Below are positions 22,156-32,899 of a DNA stretch of 64,000 nt, piece after piece. Location: the NCBI GenBank assembly GCA_022559985.1, contig JAFJTR010000004.1:124001-188000 (forward strand). Reading direction: 5' to 3'. A program made the translations under genes and the position numbers. The DNA comes from Parastagonospora avenae f. sp. tritici 18332-5 (Eukaryota; Ascomycota; Dothideomycetes; Pleosporales; Phaeosphaeriaceae). The notes under the pieces were generated by a model, which worked only from the letters and a program-made list of their open reading frames with translations, searched no databases and had not been told where the DNA came from. The first letter of the stretch is position 1; the number at the start of each line of letters is the position of its first letter.

Positions 22156-22914
22156 CGTTGAATTTGGATGCTAGTAGGGGCTAGGCCTTGGTGTCCGGTA
22201 TGCTTATCAACGGCTTCTGCCTTTCTAAAGCAGAAAGATACGCAGGATCAATCGACCTCGTCTAGAGAATGAGTAATGAAGCTTGAATGTTGTGGGCACG
22301 AAGGGGACTGAGTAAGGGTAGCTTCCCCGCTCACCCCACCTCGGACGCATCTCCAAATGCAACAACGGCGGCCGAGTATTCAACGTTCGCTAACCAACGA
22401 TCTTCATGGCAGATCGTCATAGCCATGAGGGAATGATTCAAGGCCATGGGCGGCTGGAGATCTAGCCCACGCGTGAAAGTGCAGAAACAAGAGGTGCGGA
22501 GTCGGGCGCCTGCTACTACTCAGGTACCACCTGCAAATCCCATGTTGGCGAGTCAGCAGTCACCCAATTCCGTTATGCGATTGTGTCATGAATTCAGGCC
22601 TCCAAGGGCAAAAAGATCGAATTCAGTTGCTCCGTTTTAATGCTTGAAGATGGGCAAAACATCTGCCGACTCCTTCATAATGCGCCGCAATGTGCCTAAG
22701 AGTCCAAAACTACACTGAAAAGGAAAGGGGTATCGGACATGTACAGAGAGTATGGTGGTACAGAGATTGTGTCATAAAATAGGAAAAGGTGTGTCTAGTA
22801 GTGGCGACGCTGGGGCGTTATTAGAAGAAGAATTAAAGCTGAGTACTTCCATATAGTTATGTCGCTTGAATTAAGGGTGTGGGTAATGATGTAATACGGG
22901 TTTGGACTTTTTGC
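22156..22914. other. Intergenic, nothing recognised
   Basis: About 760 bp between the nitrilase start and the 3' end of the receptor-like gene. No supported feature. Confidence 0.5.
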
Positions 22915-24417
22915 TCAAAACCTCTTCGATCCGTAATCATCGTGTAATGTGCCACGCTCGATGTCTCTGTCTCGTGCAGGACTGCGCGAGTCATTCTGGC
23001 TTCCTGGCTTGAATGCAGCGCAGATGGTACTTCTTTGAGCCCAGCTGTTCAAGCTCTTTCCATCAGAAGAAGTGAGATTCCTTGTGCTGGCGAAGCTCTT
23101 TTGGCTGATGTCGTCCCTCTGTTCAACATGAACATCCAGGCCCTGGCTGACTTTGATACCCTGCAGTGGCAGAGCGTCTGGATCATCGCTGGTATCTGCG
23201 CGTGATGCCATCGCAGAGTGTCCCGAAAACGATGGTTTGCCACGCGATCGTGACAACAGGTTCGATGATTTGTTGATAGTGGACCTGCCATACCCGTAGG
23301 CCCCAGACATAGAGTTGGTCATGGAGAAGTAGCGCTTGAAGAACACTTTCAGCGCTGGCGCAGAAGCACAGATCACACCGAGATCAGCTTCGAGCGCTGT
23401 CCATATCCAACCGTAGTACGCATACCAGGTAATGTCGAAGGTGTAGTAATACACGTAGGTCGCGTAGTATGTGCGCAAGATACCACAAACGCATGTGACC
23501 AGACCAATAGCGAAAATGCCACAGAGTGCGATTTTCGTCCGCTTCGGCATCTTGAGATTCCATACCAGGAAAATCGGTAGCAAGCAGATAACGAGGTCTT
23601 GAAATGTTCCGATGATTGCACAAGCGACGACAATTGCGCCTTCGTCTCGGCAGGTGACTGGATTCTTGAACCGCCATGCGAGGTCTGTAAGTTGGTGTAA
23701 GACGTTAGTGTATGTCTCAAGCAGTCCTCATATTGCCGTACGTACCGAAAAGGTGAAAGGTGCCAACGATCGGGTCGCAGGTAAAGATAAGAAGAAATCC
23801 AAATATAATTGCATATATAGCGCAGAATGCAATCATGACCCAAATCGAATATACGAATGCGGTCTTCAGAGAACCGGTGATGCGTCGATAAAAGCACAGG
23901 ATAGAGATCTTGATCAGCGTGGTAGAGGCTAGATAGTTGAGCTCAACAGACATGGACATCTTGACAACTGTTAGCTTGAAATTTACATGCCTCATTTTGA
24001 TACATACCTTGCGAGATGTCACATGTGTGAACTCGGTCTGATCCCAAGCATGCCACTGGAAGCCGTAAATTCTGATAGCTGCAGGTGGTCAACAGCCACT
24101 CAAGTTACTGGGCTCGTGGCACTTGACGTACCTAGAATAGTGGAAATGCTGAGGCCAGTCACAAAGATCATAGCCAAACTCATCAACACATCGTCCAAGC
24201 CCATGCTCTTTGCCACAGCGAGTCGTGCCCATATTCGTGCGGCAAAAACCAGGAACGTTATTGCAAGTACGATTATCAGGACAATCGGTGCTTCCCAGCC
24301 TCTTTCTTCAGGATTCGTATGATTGGGGGCAGGCCAACTCAGCAGCACCTCAGCAGGCGGATGAAGACCGCCATCGCGTGCGACGAGAGCGTGCGACTTC
24401 GAGTACATGTCCGCCAT
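22915..24417 (-). CDS. Rhodopsin-domain (Pth11-like) seven-helix integral membrane protein
   Basis: Exons 24417-24132, 24078-24008, 23959-23746 and 23684-22915 (446 aa), introns 53, 48 and 61 nt. Seven hydrophobic segments are visible, from APIVLIIVLAITFLVFAARI through LIKISILCFYRRI, WVMIAFCAIYAIIFGFLLIF, GTFQDLVICLLPIFLVW, ALCGIFAIGLVTCVCGIL and WIWTALEADLGVICASAPAL. R.WARL..AK..GLDDVLM, FYRRI and LEADLGVICASAPALK are the signature of the fungal rhodopsin-domain family, which includes Pth11 surface-sensing receptors. There is no N-terminal CFEM domain. The Ser-rich cytoplasmic tail of about 150 residues is typical. Ligand unknown. Confidence 0.87.
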
Positions 24418-27250
24418 GTCGGCCAGGTTGAATTCCTCGTTAGGATAGGGAGCGGTAAGGGTCAGATGCAGACGAGCCAGGTCTTAGGGTACGAAGCCTC
24501 ATCTATACGCAGGGCACAGGGCTCTCCTTGTACTCATTGATTTCCAACGGTAAGTGGGTCATAGCCCTGATGCACGTCCTTAGTCGAACGCCAGTGGAAT
24601 GACCCACGCCACATCCGCTGAGCACGCACTATTCGCTTACACCAAACCAGCATCGGCACGCGAACCGCTTATGGCAGATATTCACGAGGTAAAACCAATA
24701 GCGGAAGTCGATGGATGGAGCAATCGACCGGAAGGTTTCGAATCATGATCGCAATGCATCACGTCAGAGAAGGTTCCAAGGTTTGAAGTGGCCATGCCGG
24801 CATTTCGTGACCCGTCCCTGAACGTATGTGTTGTTAACTGTTAGCAGCAAACGTGGAACCTGATCTCGCTGTGATGGGTAGAGTCACTGGCCGGAACTTT
24901 ACTTCCTACGGGCGTAAGGCCTAGTGAGGACCGGAGAAAATTTGAAGCAACGACCCGGAAACGACGCAGTAGTGCGCCACGTGCCGAACTGCGTAAGTGC
25001 TGAAGTCGCAAACTTTATCTTCTGCACCATCAGATTGAGGATCAGCGGTAGAGATGCTTCACCCGAGAAACGTGTTTGGGTAGGAGAGCCGACAGTCGCC
25101 GAACTTGAAGCGACAAACAATCTGTCAGCCCACCGTGAATCATGGTGAGAAAGGTTTCGGAGCTGACACGTATTCAAAGATCTTAAATACAAAGCACGAC
25201 GAAGGTGGACGTTTCTCCACAAACCGTGCTTTGCGCGTGGCATGCCGACACTTTAATGCGGACCAGAGCCGCATGCCCTGAGACCTGTCAAATCTCTACC
25301 CCAGACTGCGTTGTGCTTAGGCGAGCTAGAAAGTGAATTGCGATGTGCCTGATACCGTCGTCGATCGTCGTCGATCCACCCTCACATGGCAAAGCGCATG
25401 GTATATACGATCGCCGCTTCTATCGGCCCTTCGGGTCTTTCCACAGCTTGAGAGAACTACCGTGATTTCGACCGGAACAGATCGTTCTGGTGTGATGCTG
25501 TCTTTGTCTCGCCAAGGGATCTCTGAAGGACCGAGTTTAGCTTGTCTGCAGCTCACTGCTGGACCTCGCGGGAGTCGAACATTGTGGTGGTGAAACACTC
25601 AACGAACACTAGCGTCGCAGATTTTGACCATCAGCGAGGAGCGTTGAAGTGGCCCAAGATTGTCTTCGCTTAACCATTCATGCTTGCATATACGTGGCGG
25701 TACGACTTTTTCTTGAAGTCGAGTCGAGCAGTGATGAGCCTGCTGCATCACTTGGTCTTTCGGCCTATGTCGGCGTGTTCGACTAGCCCTGAAGGCTAAG
25801 GGACCAAAGATCGTCGAACCTTCCCTGGATTCAGCTCTTACTTTTACCGTAAACTTAATGTCTTCTCTACCGTGGTACTTTTCAATTGTTAGCGAGTTCG
25901 AATGAGCGATCTACAAAATGAGCGCCTCGAGACGTGGGTCTTCCCATACGTCGAGGTGCAAGGTTGACTCAGTGGCCCGGGTACACGTCGGCAATTCAGG
26001 AGGGTAGGAAGATCAAGGAGACGGCGACAGCAGGAGTGAGCATTTGGGAACGAACGTTCTCCGCTGCGCACTCCGTCCGCTACGCCGCATCTTTGTCCCG
26101 CAGTTGCAGATGTCAAGCGGCACTGTCAGGACGGAATGGTACTCATCTCCGTCGCTTCCTACTTTGAGCACATTGCACTATGTCCATTCTGGTATCTCAC
26201 CCCGACGACCCATCGGTCTGCATAAGATGCAATGAGGTAGCACAGATTTTGCATAGGTTCAAAAGATGCTTGGGCGGTGGTGTTGAAACAGCACATCCGC
26301 AATGACGGGGAAGTACCTGCTTGTATTAGTAGTGACTAGTCTACAAGTCAAAAAACATCACGCGAGTTGAGTACCTCTCCGTTTCCTTACCTAATCGATA
26401 CCAAAAGGGCGATGTTCGTGCACTTTGCGTGATTTTTGCAAACTATCCATGCTGATAAGACAAGGAAGATTGCGCAACCGTCGTTCTGCTACGGACTTTC
26501 CTCCGGTGCTTGGCAGTAATCTCGCTAAGAGAGGTGCGTCCCGAGGTCCCTGACAACCTACGACATCCACATTCACGTCCTCAACGCAGCTATTACCCTA
26601 TTGTCCACACTTCGGGCCGGTAGAATCCATTGAGGGACAGGTGTCAGGTCGCGCTGCAGGCAGACATTCCTCGGCTTCTTTCCAAACCGCTATACACGCC
26701 AATCGAGCAGTATGATCTCAGGGGCATATGCGATGCTCAGAATAAAGCGCTTGTCACGCCATATGCATGTTCTGATCCCGCTTGACTCTGCTCAATGGCA
26801 ATGCTTGCCTTGATATGATCAAACACCCATTTTGATGTTTGACCTCCTTGAAAGGGACTGTGTTCATGTCGTCTTCCTCTCACCGCATTGTATAACCTCC
26901 ATTTCTCATCACATCAGCATCTGTCACAATATATCACAAGCTCTCATTGTCACGGTCAATGTTCATATGCGTCCTTCAGCAACATCATTTTCATTCTATA
27001 TTCCCATCTATCTTAAAGAAGTACACCGTAGGAATCGCACTCAAATGACAGGCAAGTCGAGAGCAAGTTTCAACATATTAGTCTTATTAGATTTTATTCC
27101 TTGGTCTTATACTCCAATCAGCCTGGCCTTCGAAGACACTAAAATCCTCGACTGGATTGTGCGTTCCAAGCAAAGCGGCATCATTGTTGCGCCTACAGGA
27201 ATCCCACAGAGAAGCCTCTCCACCACTTTTCCGTCTTCTCCACTTCTCTT
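24418..27250. other. Long region without a recognisable gene
   Basis: About 2.8 kb. Open frames are short (under 175 codons), overlap on both strands and show no family motif or acceptable splice chain that I could find. Base composition looks ordinary, so there is no obvious RIP-degraded transposon. The right end should contain the 3' UTR of the PHD-finger gene. Confidence 0.45.
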
Positions 27251-28372
27251 CTACTTGTCGTCGAGGGCGAAGGTGTCCAAGGCTTCGCGGACTGCCTTAG
27301 TTGCATCGTCCTTGATGCCCTCGCCAACACGTACATCGCCCATTTGATCGGCGATGTCATCGAGTAGGTTATCGGCATGCGCCACAACCGGGATTTCAGA
27401 CTGCTGAGGAGGCTGAACGTCCACACAATCCGGGCAGAACCAGAGCCCATCACCCCCGAGAGGGCGTTCTTCTTGCTTGAGGCAACGGATGTGATACCAC
27501 TTGTACTGGCAGTTGGGATTGTCACATAATAACATTCGACTGCCATCGTCCACCTGACGGCAAGTGCACCAGATCGCATTGGGATCTTCGTGCTCGGCAG
27601 GCCAAGTGGTTTGCTGTAGACCTAGGCTGGTCTGTGCAGCTGTGGGTGCTGGCTGTGTGGCAAGTGGTCCCGTCGCTGGAGTCGATGTCGGCATCTTCGG
27701 CAAGGCGTGTTGATCGAACGGGGCATGTGCGGGCTTCATCTTGTCCTCGGCCGGGTTGATGCCCCCGAAGCCCTCGTCCTTGGAGAACTGGTTGAAAAAT
27801 TGCATCTTCGGGTCCTCGAACTTCTCTGTTGACTTGCACAGGCGGTGCAGAACCTTGGGAGCCTTGTGCTGATTCCATTCGACGCGAACTGACGCCGGCA
27901 TGATCAGATCGTAGATCTTGCTCTTTGCAATCTCAAGGATCTTCTGCTCTCGGGAACCGTCGTCCATCTCGTCATCGTCTTTGACAATGCTCATGCCCTC
28001 GAACATCATTTGCGTGCGGACTTCTTCAGCGATGCACTCGGGACACACGAAAGGATTCTCTGGCCCTGCTTTCTTGCAGTTGGTACCGCACTCCTTGGCG
28101 TAATCGACGTAGATCCGGTGATCGCACTTGAGATCGTGGTAGCAAGACCGGGAGCCGGCGTTGCAGGTCGCGTTGAGAAGTTTGAAGTGCTCTTCTTTCT
28201 CCTCAGTGGTCAGCGAAGTCGCATTGTCCTGCATAGGTGCGCGACTCGGATCTGGTGAAGCCTCTCTAGCCTGGCGAGAAAGATTCTGCGCCCGGTGAGA
28301 CGGTATTGTGTAAGGCTGAAAACGGATGTTCTCGGCCCAGCGCCTTGCCTGTCCACGCTTGAAGTTGGCCAT
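27251..28372 (-). CDS. PHD-finger protein with N-terminal Cys/His zinc motif
   Basis: A single-exon 373-residue protein. Residues 70-113 hold eight ordered ligands: C70, C77, C83, H85, C95, C99, C110, C113 (CYHDLKCDHRI, ECGTNC, PFVCPEC). The same order recurs in the divergent gene at 28795 and in the gene at the right edge. A C-terminal PHD finger at about 268-318 (IWCTCRQVDDGSRMLLCDN, CQYKWYHIRC, GLWFCPDC) has the full C4-H-C3 set and resembles ING-type fingers that bind methylated histone H3 tails. A nuclear, chromatin-related role is therefore likely but inferred. The middle has acidic and Pro/Thr-rich linkers. It starts 422 bp from its divergent paralogue. Confidence 0.8.
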   Translation of the reverse strand: MANFKRGQARRWAENIRFQPYTIPSHRAQNLSRQAREASPDPSRAPMQDNATSLTTEEKEEHFKLLNATCNAGSRSCYHDLKCDHRIYVDYAKECGTNCKKAGPENPFVCPECIAEEVRTQMMFEGMSIVKDDDEMDDGSREQKILEIAKSKIYDLIMPASVRVEWNQHKAPKVLHRLCKSTEKFEDPKMQFFNQFSKDEGFGGINPAEDKMKPAHAPFDQHALPKMPTSTPATGPLATQPAPTAAQTSLGLQQTTWPAEHEDPNAIWCTCRQVDDGSRMLLCDNPNCQYKWYHIRCLKQEERPLGGDGLWFCPDCVDVQPPQQSEIPVVAHADNLLDDIADQMGDVRVGEGIKDDATKAVREALDTFALDDK

Positions 28373-28794
28373 GTCGTTGTTGAAGTTCTGTTGTTTGTGG
28401 CTTGGGGTATTTGTTGGAGTTGAGGTGAGGGTTGTGTCTGTGTGTGTCGAGTGTGCTTGAGTTGTGTGGAGGAAGCAGTGGGGGGGTAGGGGGCACGACG
28501 GATGTTATATCCCGGAGGCGACGGTTCGATGGCAGCTGTACAGTGACCGAGGGTCGCGGCGATTGCAGGCCAGGACTCGTAGGCAACACCTATTTTATTT
28601 TATTTTGGTTTGCACATTGTGTGTCCGATCACAATGTCACGTTATCACGTAGCTTCACAGTGTCCGTCCGTCCCACGGAACCCGACGGCAACTTTCACTT
28701 AGGGCCTGCCGGTTATCTTCCCCCCTTCTCCTTTCATGATTCTCACTCTGTACGCCTTAATCACCTCAACTTTCTTGTAAACAACAGCTTAACT
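28373..28794. promoter_or_regulatory. Bidirectional promoter region between two zinc-motif paralogues
   Basis: 422 bp between head-to-head start codons. The + strand carries a GT-rich stretch near 28430-28480 and an AT-rich tattttattttatttt block near 28592. No named regulatory motif recognised. Confidence 0.45.
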
Positions 28795-29529
28795 ATGTCG
28801 AACATGCCCACACCACAACCGTGGTCAGATTCACTATGCAACAACCACGACACGTATTGCCATACTCTTGACTGCGGCCATATAGTGTTCAGCTCAGGCT
28901 CACCATCTACGAAGTCGGCATGTTCACCGAACTGCATCCGCGCAGTATACTTCCAGAAACCGCAACTGCCCCTGTCTTGGCTCAAGAATACCTCACTGAG
29001 CCCGTTCATATGCCCTCAGTACGTCGAGACATGCGTGAGGCTGGACTACGACAGTATGCTCCAGAAGCACCGAGAGGGAGGCGGTAGGCTGGCAAATGAT
29101 AAGGACACAAATGTACGTTTATGGACTTACACGGCTATTGTCAAGATGATCGAGGCTGGTGGCCGAGTGTGCGAGAGTTTGTTCGGTCCTTTCAAAACGA
29201 ACGACATCCATACTTATATAGCGTTGACTGACGGACGTGCAGTTGGTTTCATCCAGGGCACGATTTCAGAATTCGAGGGCATGACGCGGTGGGACTTGAG
29301 GGATGCACCAAACATGATGACTCGGTCCTCGAACAGAGATGCTGAACTGGATGCTGGCGATGCTAGTCGTGGGGCGTTGCTACGAGCGCAATCTAAGGAG
29401 CAAACTAACGCGTGGAATGGAGAGCTTGATGACTTGGCTGATTGGCTCGGAGGTGCAAAGGTCGGCGATGGGGACGGGGATATTGACATGGAGGATTTGC
29501 CAACGAACCTCGCGAATTTCAGAGCCTGA
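28795..29529 (+). CDS. Zinc-motif family protein, divergent paralogue of the PHD-finger gene
   Basis: A 244-residue single-exon ORF with ATG at 28795. Residues 15-80 carry C15, C22, C27, H29, C43, C47, C73 and C80 (CHTLDCGHIVFSS, ACSPNCIRAVYF, FICPQYVETC). This is the family order, but the spacing before the last pair is stretched and the final C-x2-C has become C-x6-C, so the second site may be weakened. The rest is a helical charged region and an acidic C-terminus (GDGDIDMEDLP). No PHD finger is present. Although the frame is open from 28432, those upstream residues are not family-like. Function unknown. Confidence 0.6.
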   Translation: MSNMPTPQPWSDSLCNNHDTYCHTLDCGHIVFSSGSPSTKSACSPNCIRAVYFQKPQLPLSWLKNTSLSPFICPQYVETCVRLDYDSMLQKHREGGGRLANDKDTNVRLWTYTAIVKMIEAGGRVCESLFGPFKTNDIHTYIALTDGRAVGFIQGTISEFEGMTRWDLRDAPNMMTRSSNRDAELDAGDASRGALLRAQSKEQTNAWNGELDDLADWLGGAKVGDGDGDIDMEDLPTNLANFRA

Positions 29530-30230
29530 ACTTATGCCCAGCAGCCCACTTGCCATCGTAGACCGTATCCAAATCCAAGCCGCTTACCCCGATACAATGA
29601 ACGAGCAGCTTTTCTTCGTCCACCTGTATGTTTATCTTTTCATCTTATAACGAGATACCGTTATCATTTTGATTACACAATACTTCCAGGATAATGTCAA
29701 ACACTTGGTTAACAAATATACTCAAATCTCAAATATCACTCTAGCCATCGTAGCTATGGTTTGCTAAGGAACATGTGTCAAGATCCTCTGTTACTAGCAT
29801 ATCGCATGCCTAATCTAACCAATGTGCACAATAACACCATAAACACAACCTCGAGGTTTGCTGATGCCGACTCAGAATGGTTGAACCTGCCTCTCAATCA
29901 GCACTGTATTATTTTAGAACATAGCTTTTGGTTGGGTATGGCGTAGTGCAATGGGCCGATATTGCAGTGGCGTCTTGTATCGTGGGCGTGATGAGGAGGC
30001 TTGGGATCCGAGATGCAGGTCTGGAGATATTGAGTTCGCGGCGTGCAGTCCATTCTCATCGTGGAATACTTGAGCACGTCTCTATCGGCCTGAACTGCTC
30101 TCACCCTGCTTACACCGATCGTGTCCGTTTGCTCTTTCCTTCGTTAGCGCGCTCTCACCTCCACCTGCAGAGCTTGCTCAGCTCACCAAACATAACTCCA
30201 CCTTTCCAAAATCATTGCGTTACACATAAC
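29530..30230. other. Intergenic, nothing recognised
   Basis: About 700 bp, AT-rich in places (29640-29760). A pyrimidine-rich stretch at 30110-30200 lies just upstream of the next start. Confidence 0.45.
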
Positions 30231-31144
30231 ATGGAAGCCGGATTGCTCAGCCTCGCGGCGCGCCGTCTCGCAGAGATGAGTGAGACTGCCGCCGAGAACA
30301 AAATCACCCGCCTTCAACCAGACGAGCTCGCGTCACTGGTGCGATACTACAACAAGAAGGAGCGAGAGAGGCTCGCACCTCAAGCAGATGTCAATGAAGG
30401 TATGAGCGCTACGTCAAATGAACGCGCGCGTAATCGGGAAAGCTGACACGATTGCAGTCGCTATCAAAATAGAGCATCGTACACGATCCCCAAGCCTTGA
30501 GGTCGTTTCTACCCGTCCATGCAACACGCAACATAGCAACGTTGAGCAAGCTTCGGAAATCGCCTCTTCGGGACTGGACACTATCGCCCCAGGATCTACC
30601 ACGCTTTCAAACTCTGGGCAAGACACTCCGCCAATTCACTCCCACTCGATGAACGTCCATCCACCCATTCCGGAAGACAGACCCGAGCACATCTTCGAAT
30701 TCGAGGCGCAAAGCACTGCAGCCACCAGTGGTGCTAAATTATTTATCCCAGAGATATTGTCCGCGTCGGAGCGGTCACGGGAGCAAACGTTCACATACGT
30801 CCTATGGATTCCAGATTCACAGCCAGACGGTATCTGGGGTATCCCACGATAAGCTTCCTGTAGAACTTGTTGCTGGCCTAGTCCAACTTAACAAGAGAAA
30901 CACTGTCGACACCCGGGCCAAACGCATAATTCGAGCCAAGTTACTCGAGAACCCGGAGTTGTATGTAGATGGATACTATTGCATAAGCGCAGACTTATCA
31001 AGCAACCCTACGAGCGAGCCGATGGCAACTTGGAAGTATTCTGAGGGCGAGACGAATAGAGCTTGCGACTCGTGCTTTCTCAAAGGCCGTCCTTGCCTTC
31101 GTCTGATGAGGTTGCGCAATCCCAAGCGAATGGCTGTTGGCTAG
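30231..31144 (+). CDS. Hypothetical protein with C-terminal Cys cluster, three exons
   Basis: Best model: exons 30231-30399, 30458-30829 and 30882-31144 (267 aa), introns 58 and 52 nt. The first intron is solid (GTATGA...TTGCAG). The second is less sure; GTATCT...CCTAG keeps frame, and a 55-nt alternative at 30799-30853 also does. The N-terminus is helical (MEAGLLSLAARRLAEMSETA, DELASLVRYYNKKERERLAP). A long Ser/Thr/Pro-rich middle follows, then a folded-looking part (TRAKRIIRAKLLENPELYVD) and a basic end with two Cys pairs (NRACDSCFLKGRPCLRL). I do not recognise the family. Confidence 0.5.
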
Positions 31145-31459
31145 TTCCCGCTCCCAGACGCCTTTAAATATAGGCAGAGGCCGGACAGCGAGGGATTTTG
31201 GGTGGTGCCAAAGTATTAGCCATATTGGAGAACCGAAGGAAGAAAGTTTCGGAAATCAGAAGCACCAAGAAGGGCATGGGACGAGTGGGGAAGAAACATC
31301 AGGTCGAACACAAAACGATATGAGCGAAATTTCATGATGGGAGGTCTCTGGGATACAGTCAAAAGTTTGATTTTAGTCATGAATCGTAAACATTTAGGCA
31401 GAGTGCCTCAGTACAACATTAGCTGCGTCTCTCTCTTGCCCACCCCATTTTCTCTCGAT
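31145..31459. other. Short convergent spacer
   Basis: About 315 bp between the 3' ends of two converging genes; should hold both 3' UTRs. Nothing else seen. Confidence 0.5.
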
Positions 31460-32899
31460 CTACAATTCCTTCTTCAAGAAATGCTCGGGCCTGTGGTCCG
31501 TCTCGTAATCAACATGTACATATGCCCTCTCGACATCCGGCAAGCTCTCGAGCTTAATCTGCAGCTCCTCGGCGATATCGTGCGTTCCCCTTAGGGTGTC
31601 TTCGGGATCCATGACGATATCGACTTCAACGATAAGTCGTGGGCCAGAGTGATACGCGCGTACGGTGTCGATCTGGCGGATGGCAGGGGAGTGTGTCATT
31701 GCTAAGTGGAGTTAGACAAGTATTCAATATAGGGACGTTAAGAACTTACAGATATACGTGATATGCTGCAACATCTGCGTGTCCGCCGTGACGCCAATGA
31801 GCAGCTGGAACTCGCTATACGCCGTCCTGGACCACAGGAAGATGATCAAAAATGACAGAATCATGGCGCCCATAGGGTCCAGCCACCACACCAGCTTACT
31901 GCCGCCCACGCTCGTCAACACGCCGAAGCCGTTGATAGACAAGTCGTTGCGGTGGTCTTCCCACAAAATGCGCACCTGGCTGTACTTGTTGCGGATCGCC
32001 CAGCAGTACAAGAACAAGCCGAACTTGGTAGCGAACGCGATGGCGACTGCGATGACGGACGGCAGGAAGAATCCATTGACGTCCGGGCCCGTATGCTCTG
32101 CGATTTCGCGGATGGATTCGACGATGATGACGACGCTGACGGTGATCATCAGCGCGCAGAAACACAGATTGCCCGCGGTTTCAATGCGCGCCTTGCCGCT
32201 GGGGAATTTCCTCGCATCGACCTTGGCGACTGCGCGATGGCACATGATCAGCGTGAGGTTGGACAGCGGATCGAACAGCGAGTCGGCCATGGTCGTAAAC
32301 AGCGACAGCGACTTGGAACTGATCGCCGCATACAGCTGCAGGATGGCAAGAATGATGTTCGCCGCGAAGGATCCCACGACCGCGATCTTGTATTTCAGAT
32401 GGTTTGCATCGCCCTCTTCTTTGGCTGCACGCCGGTGGTCGTCGACAGGCTTCAACAGGCGCTCAATGTTCTCGTTCTGCGCCTCGTAGAATTCCTCGAG
32501 TTTGCGCGCATTCCGCGCCTTGCGGTTCAGCGAGATGGGTCCGCAGCCGTCGCGCTTGCGCGAGGTGTTGGCGCGAATCAGGGCCATTTCGCTCTCGGGC
32601 TTGATGGCGGCGGAGAGGTGATACGGGTCGTTGTATTCGGGGGGCGAGGCGCTCTCGAGGTCGTTGCCATCCTGGCTGGCGCGGTGGGAGACATTACGAT
32701 GGGCGATGGGGTCGTGAGCGCTGGTTGCGCGCGTGGTTTCGACGGCGGTGCTGTTAGCCCCAGCGGCTTTTTCTGAGGATGCTGAGGTGTGCCCGTGGTG
32801 CTGGCTGGAGCTCGATGCGTGTGCGAGGCGCGGAGGGTGTGTGTGAAACGGGCTGGGTTTCAAGGAAATCGCGCGATGTAGATCGGGTTCGGAAGCCAT
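31460..32899 (-). CDS. Cation diffusion facilitator (CDF) metal transporter
   Basis: Exons 32899-31750 and 31701-31460 (463 aa), 48-nt intron GTAAGT...ACTTAG. A 120-residue hydrophilic N-terminus precedes the transport domain. Membrane segments include YKIAVVGSFAANIILAILQL, SLSLFTTMADSLFDPLSNLT, CFCALMITVSVVIIVESI, FFLPSVIAVAIAFATKFGLF and MGAMILSFLIIFLWS. The binding-site motif D-x3-D (DSLFDP) and a second site near DHRNDLS, with KFPSGKARIETAGNL, match the Mn-type branch of the family. The C-terminal cytosolic domain has the ferredoxin-like pattern VRAYHSGPRLIVEVDIVMD and ..RAYVHVDYE. It moves divalent metal out of the cytosol into an organelle or the medium; Mn over Zn is an inference. Confidence 0.88.

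Noticed and set aside
25540..25600. tRNA-like TTCGA element on the minus strand
   Set aside because: The flanking bases do not form a T-arm stem and no acceptor stem could be found.
26832..27347. 171-codon + strand ORF
   Set aside because: It overlaps the conserved C-terminus of the PHD-finger gene and has no coding character.
28432..28794. Upstream extension of the zinc-motif gene at 28795
   Set aside because: The frame is open but lies in the shared promoter region and gives non-family residues; the ATG at 28795 sits just before the conserved part.
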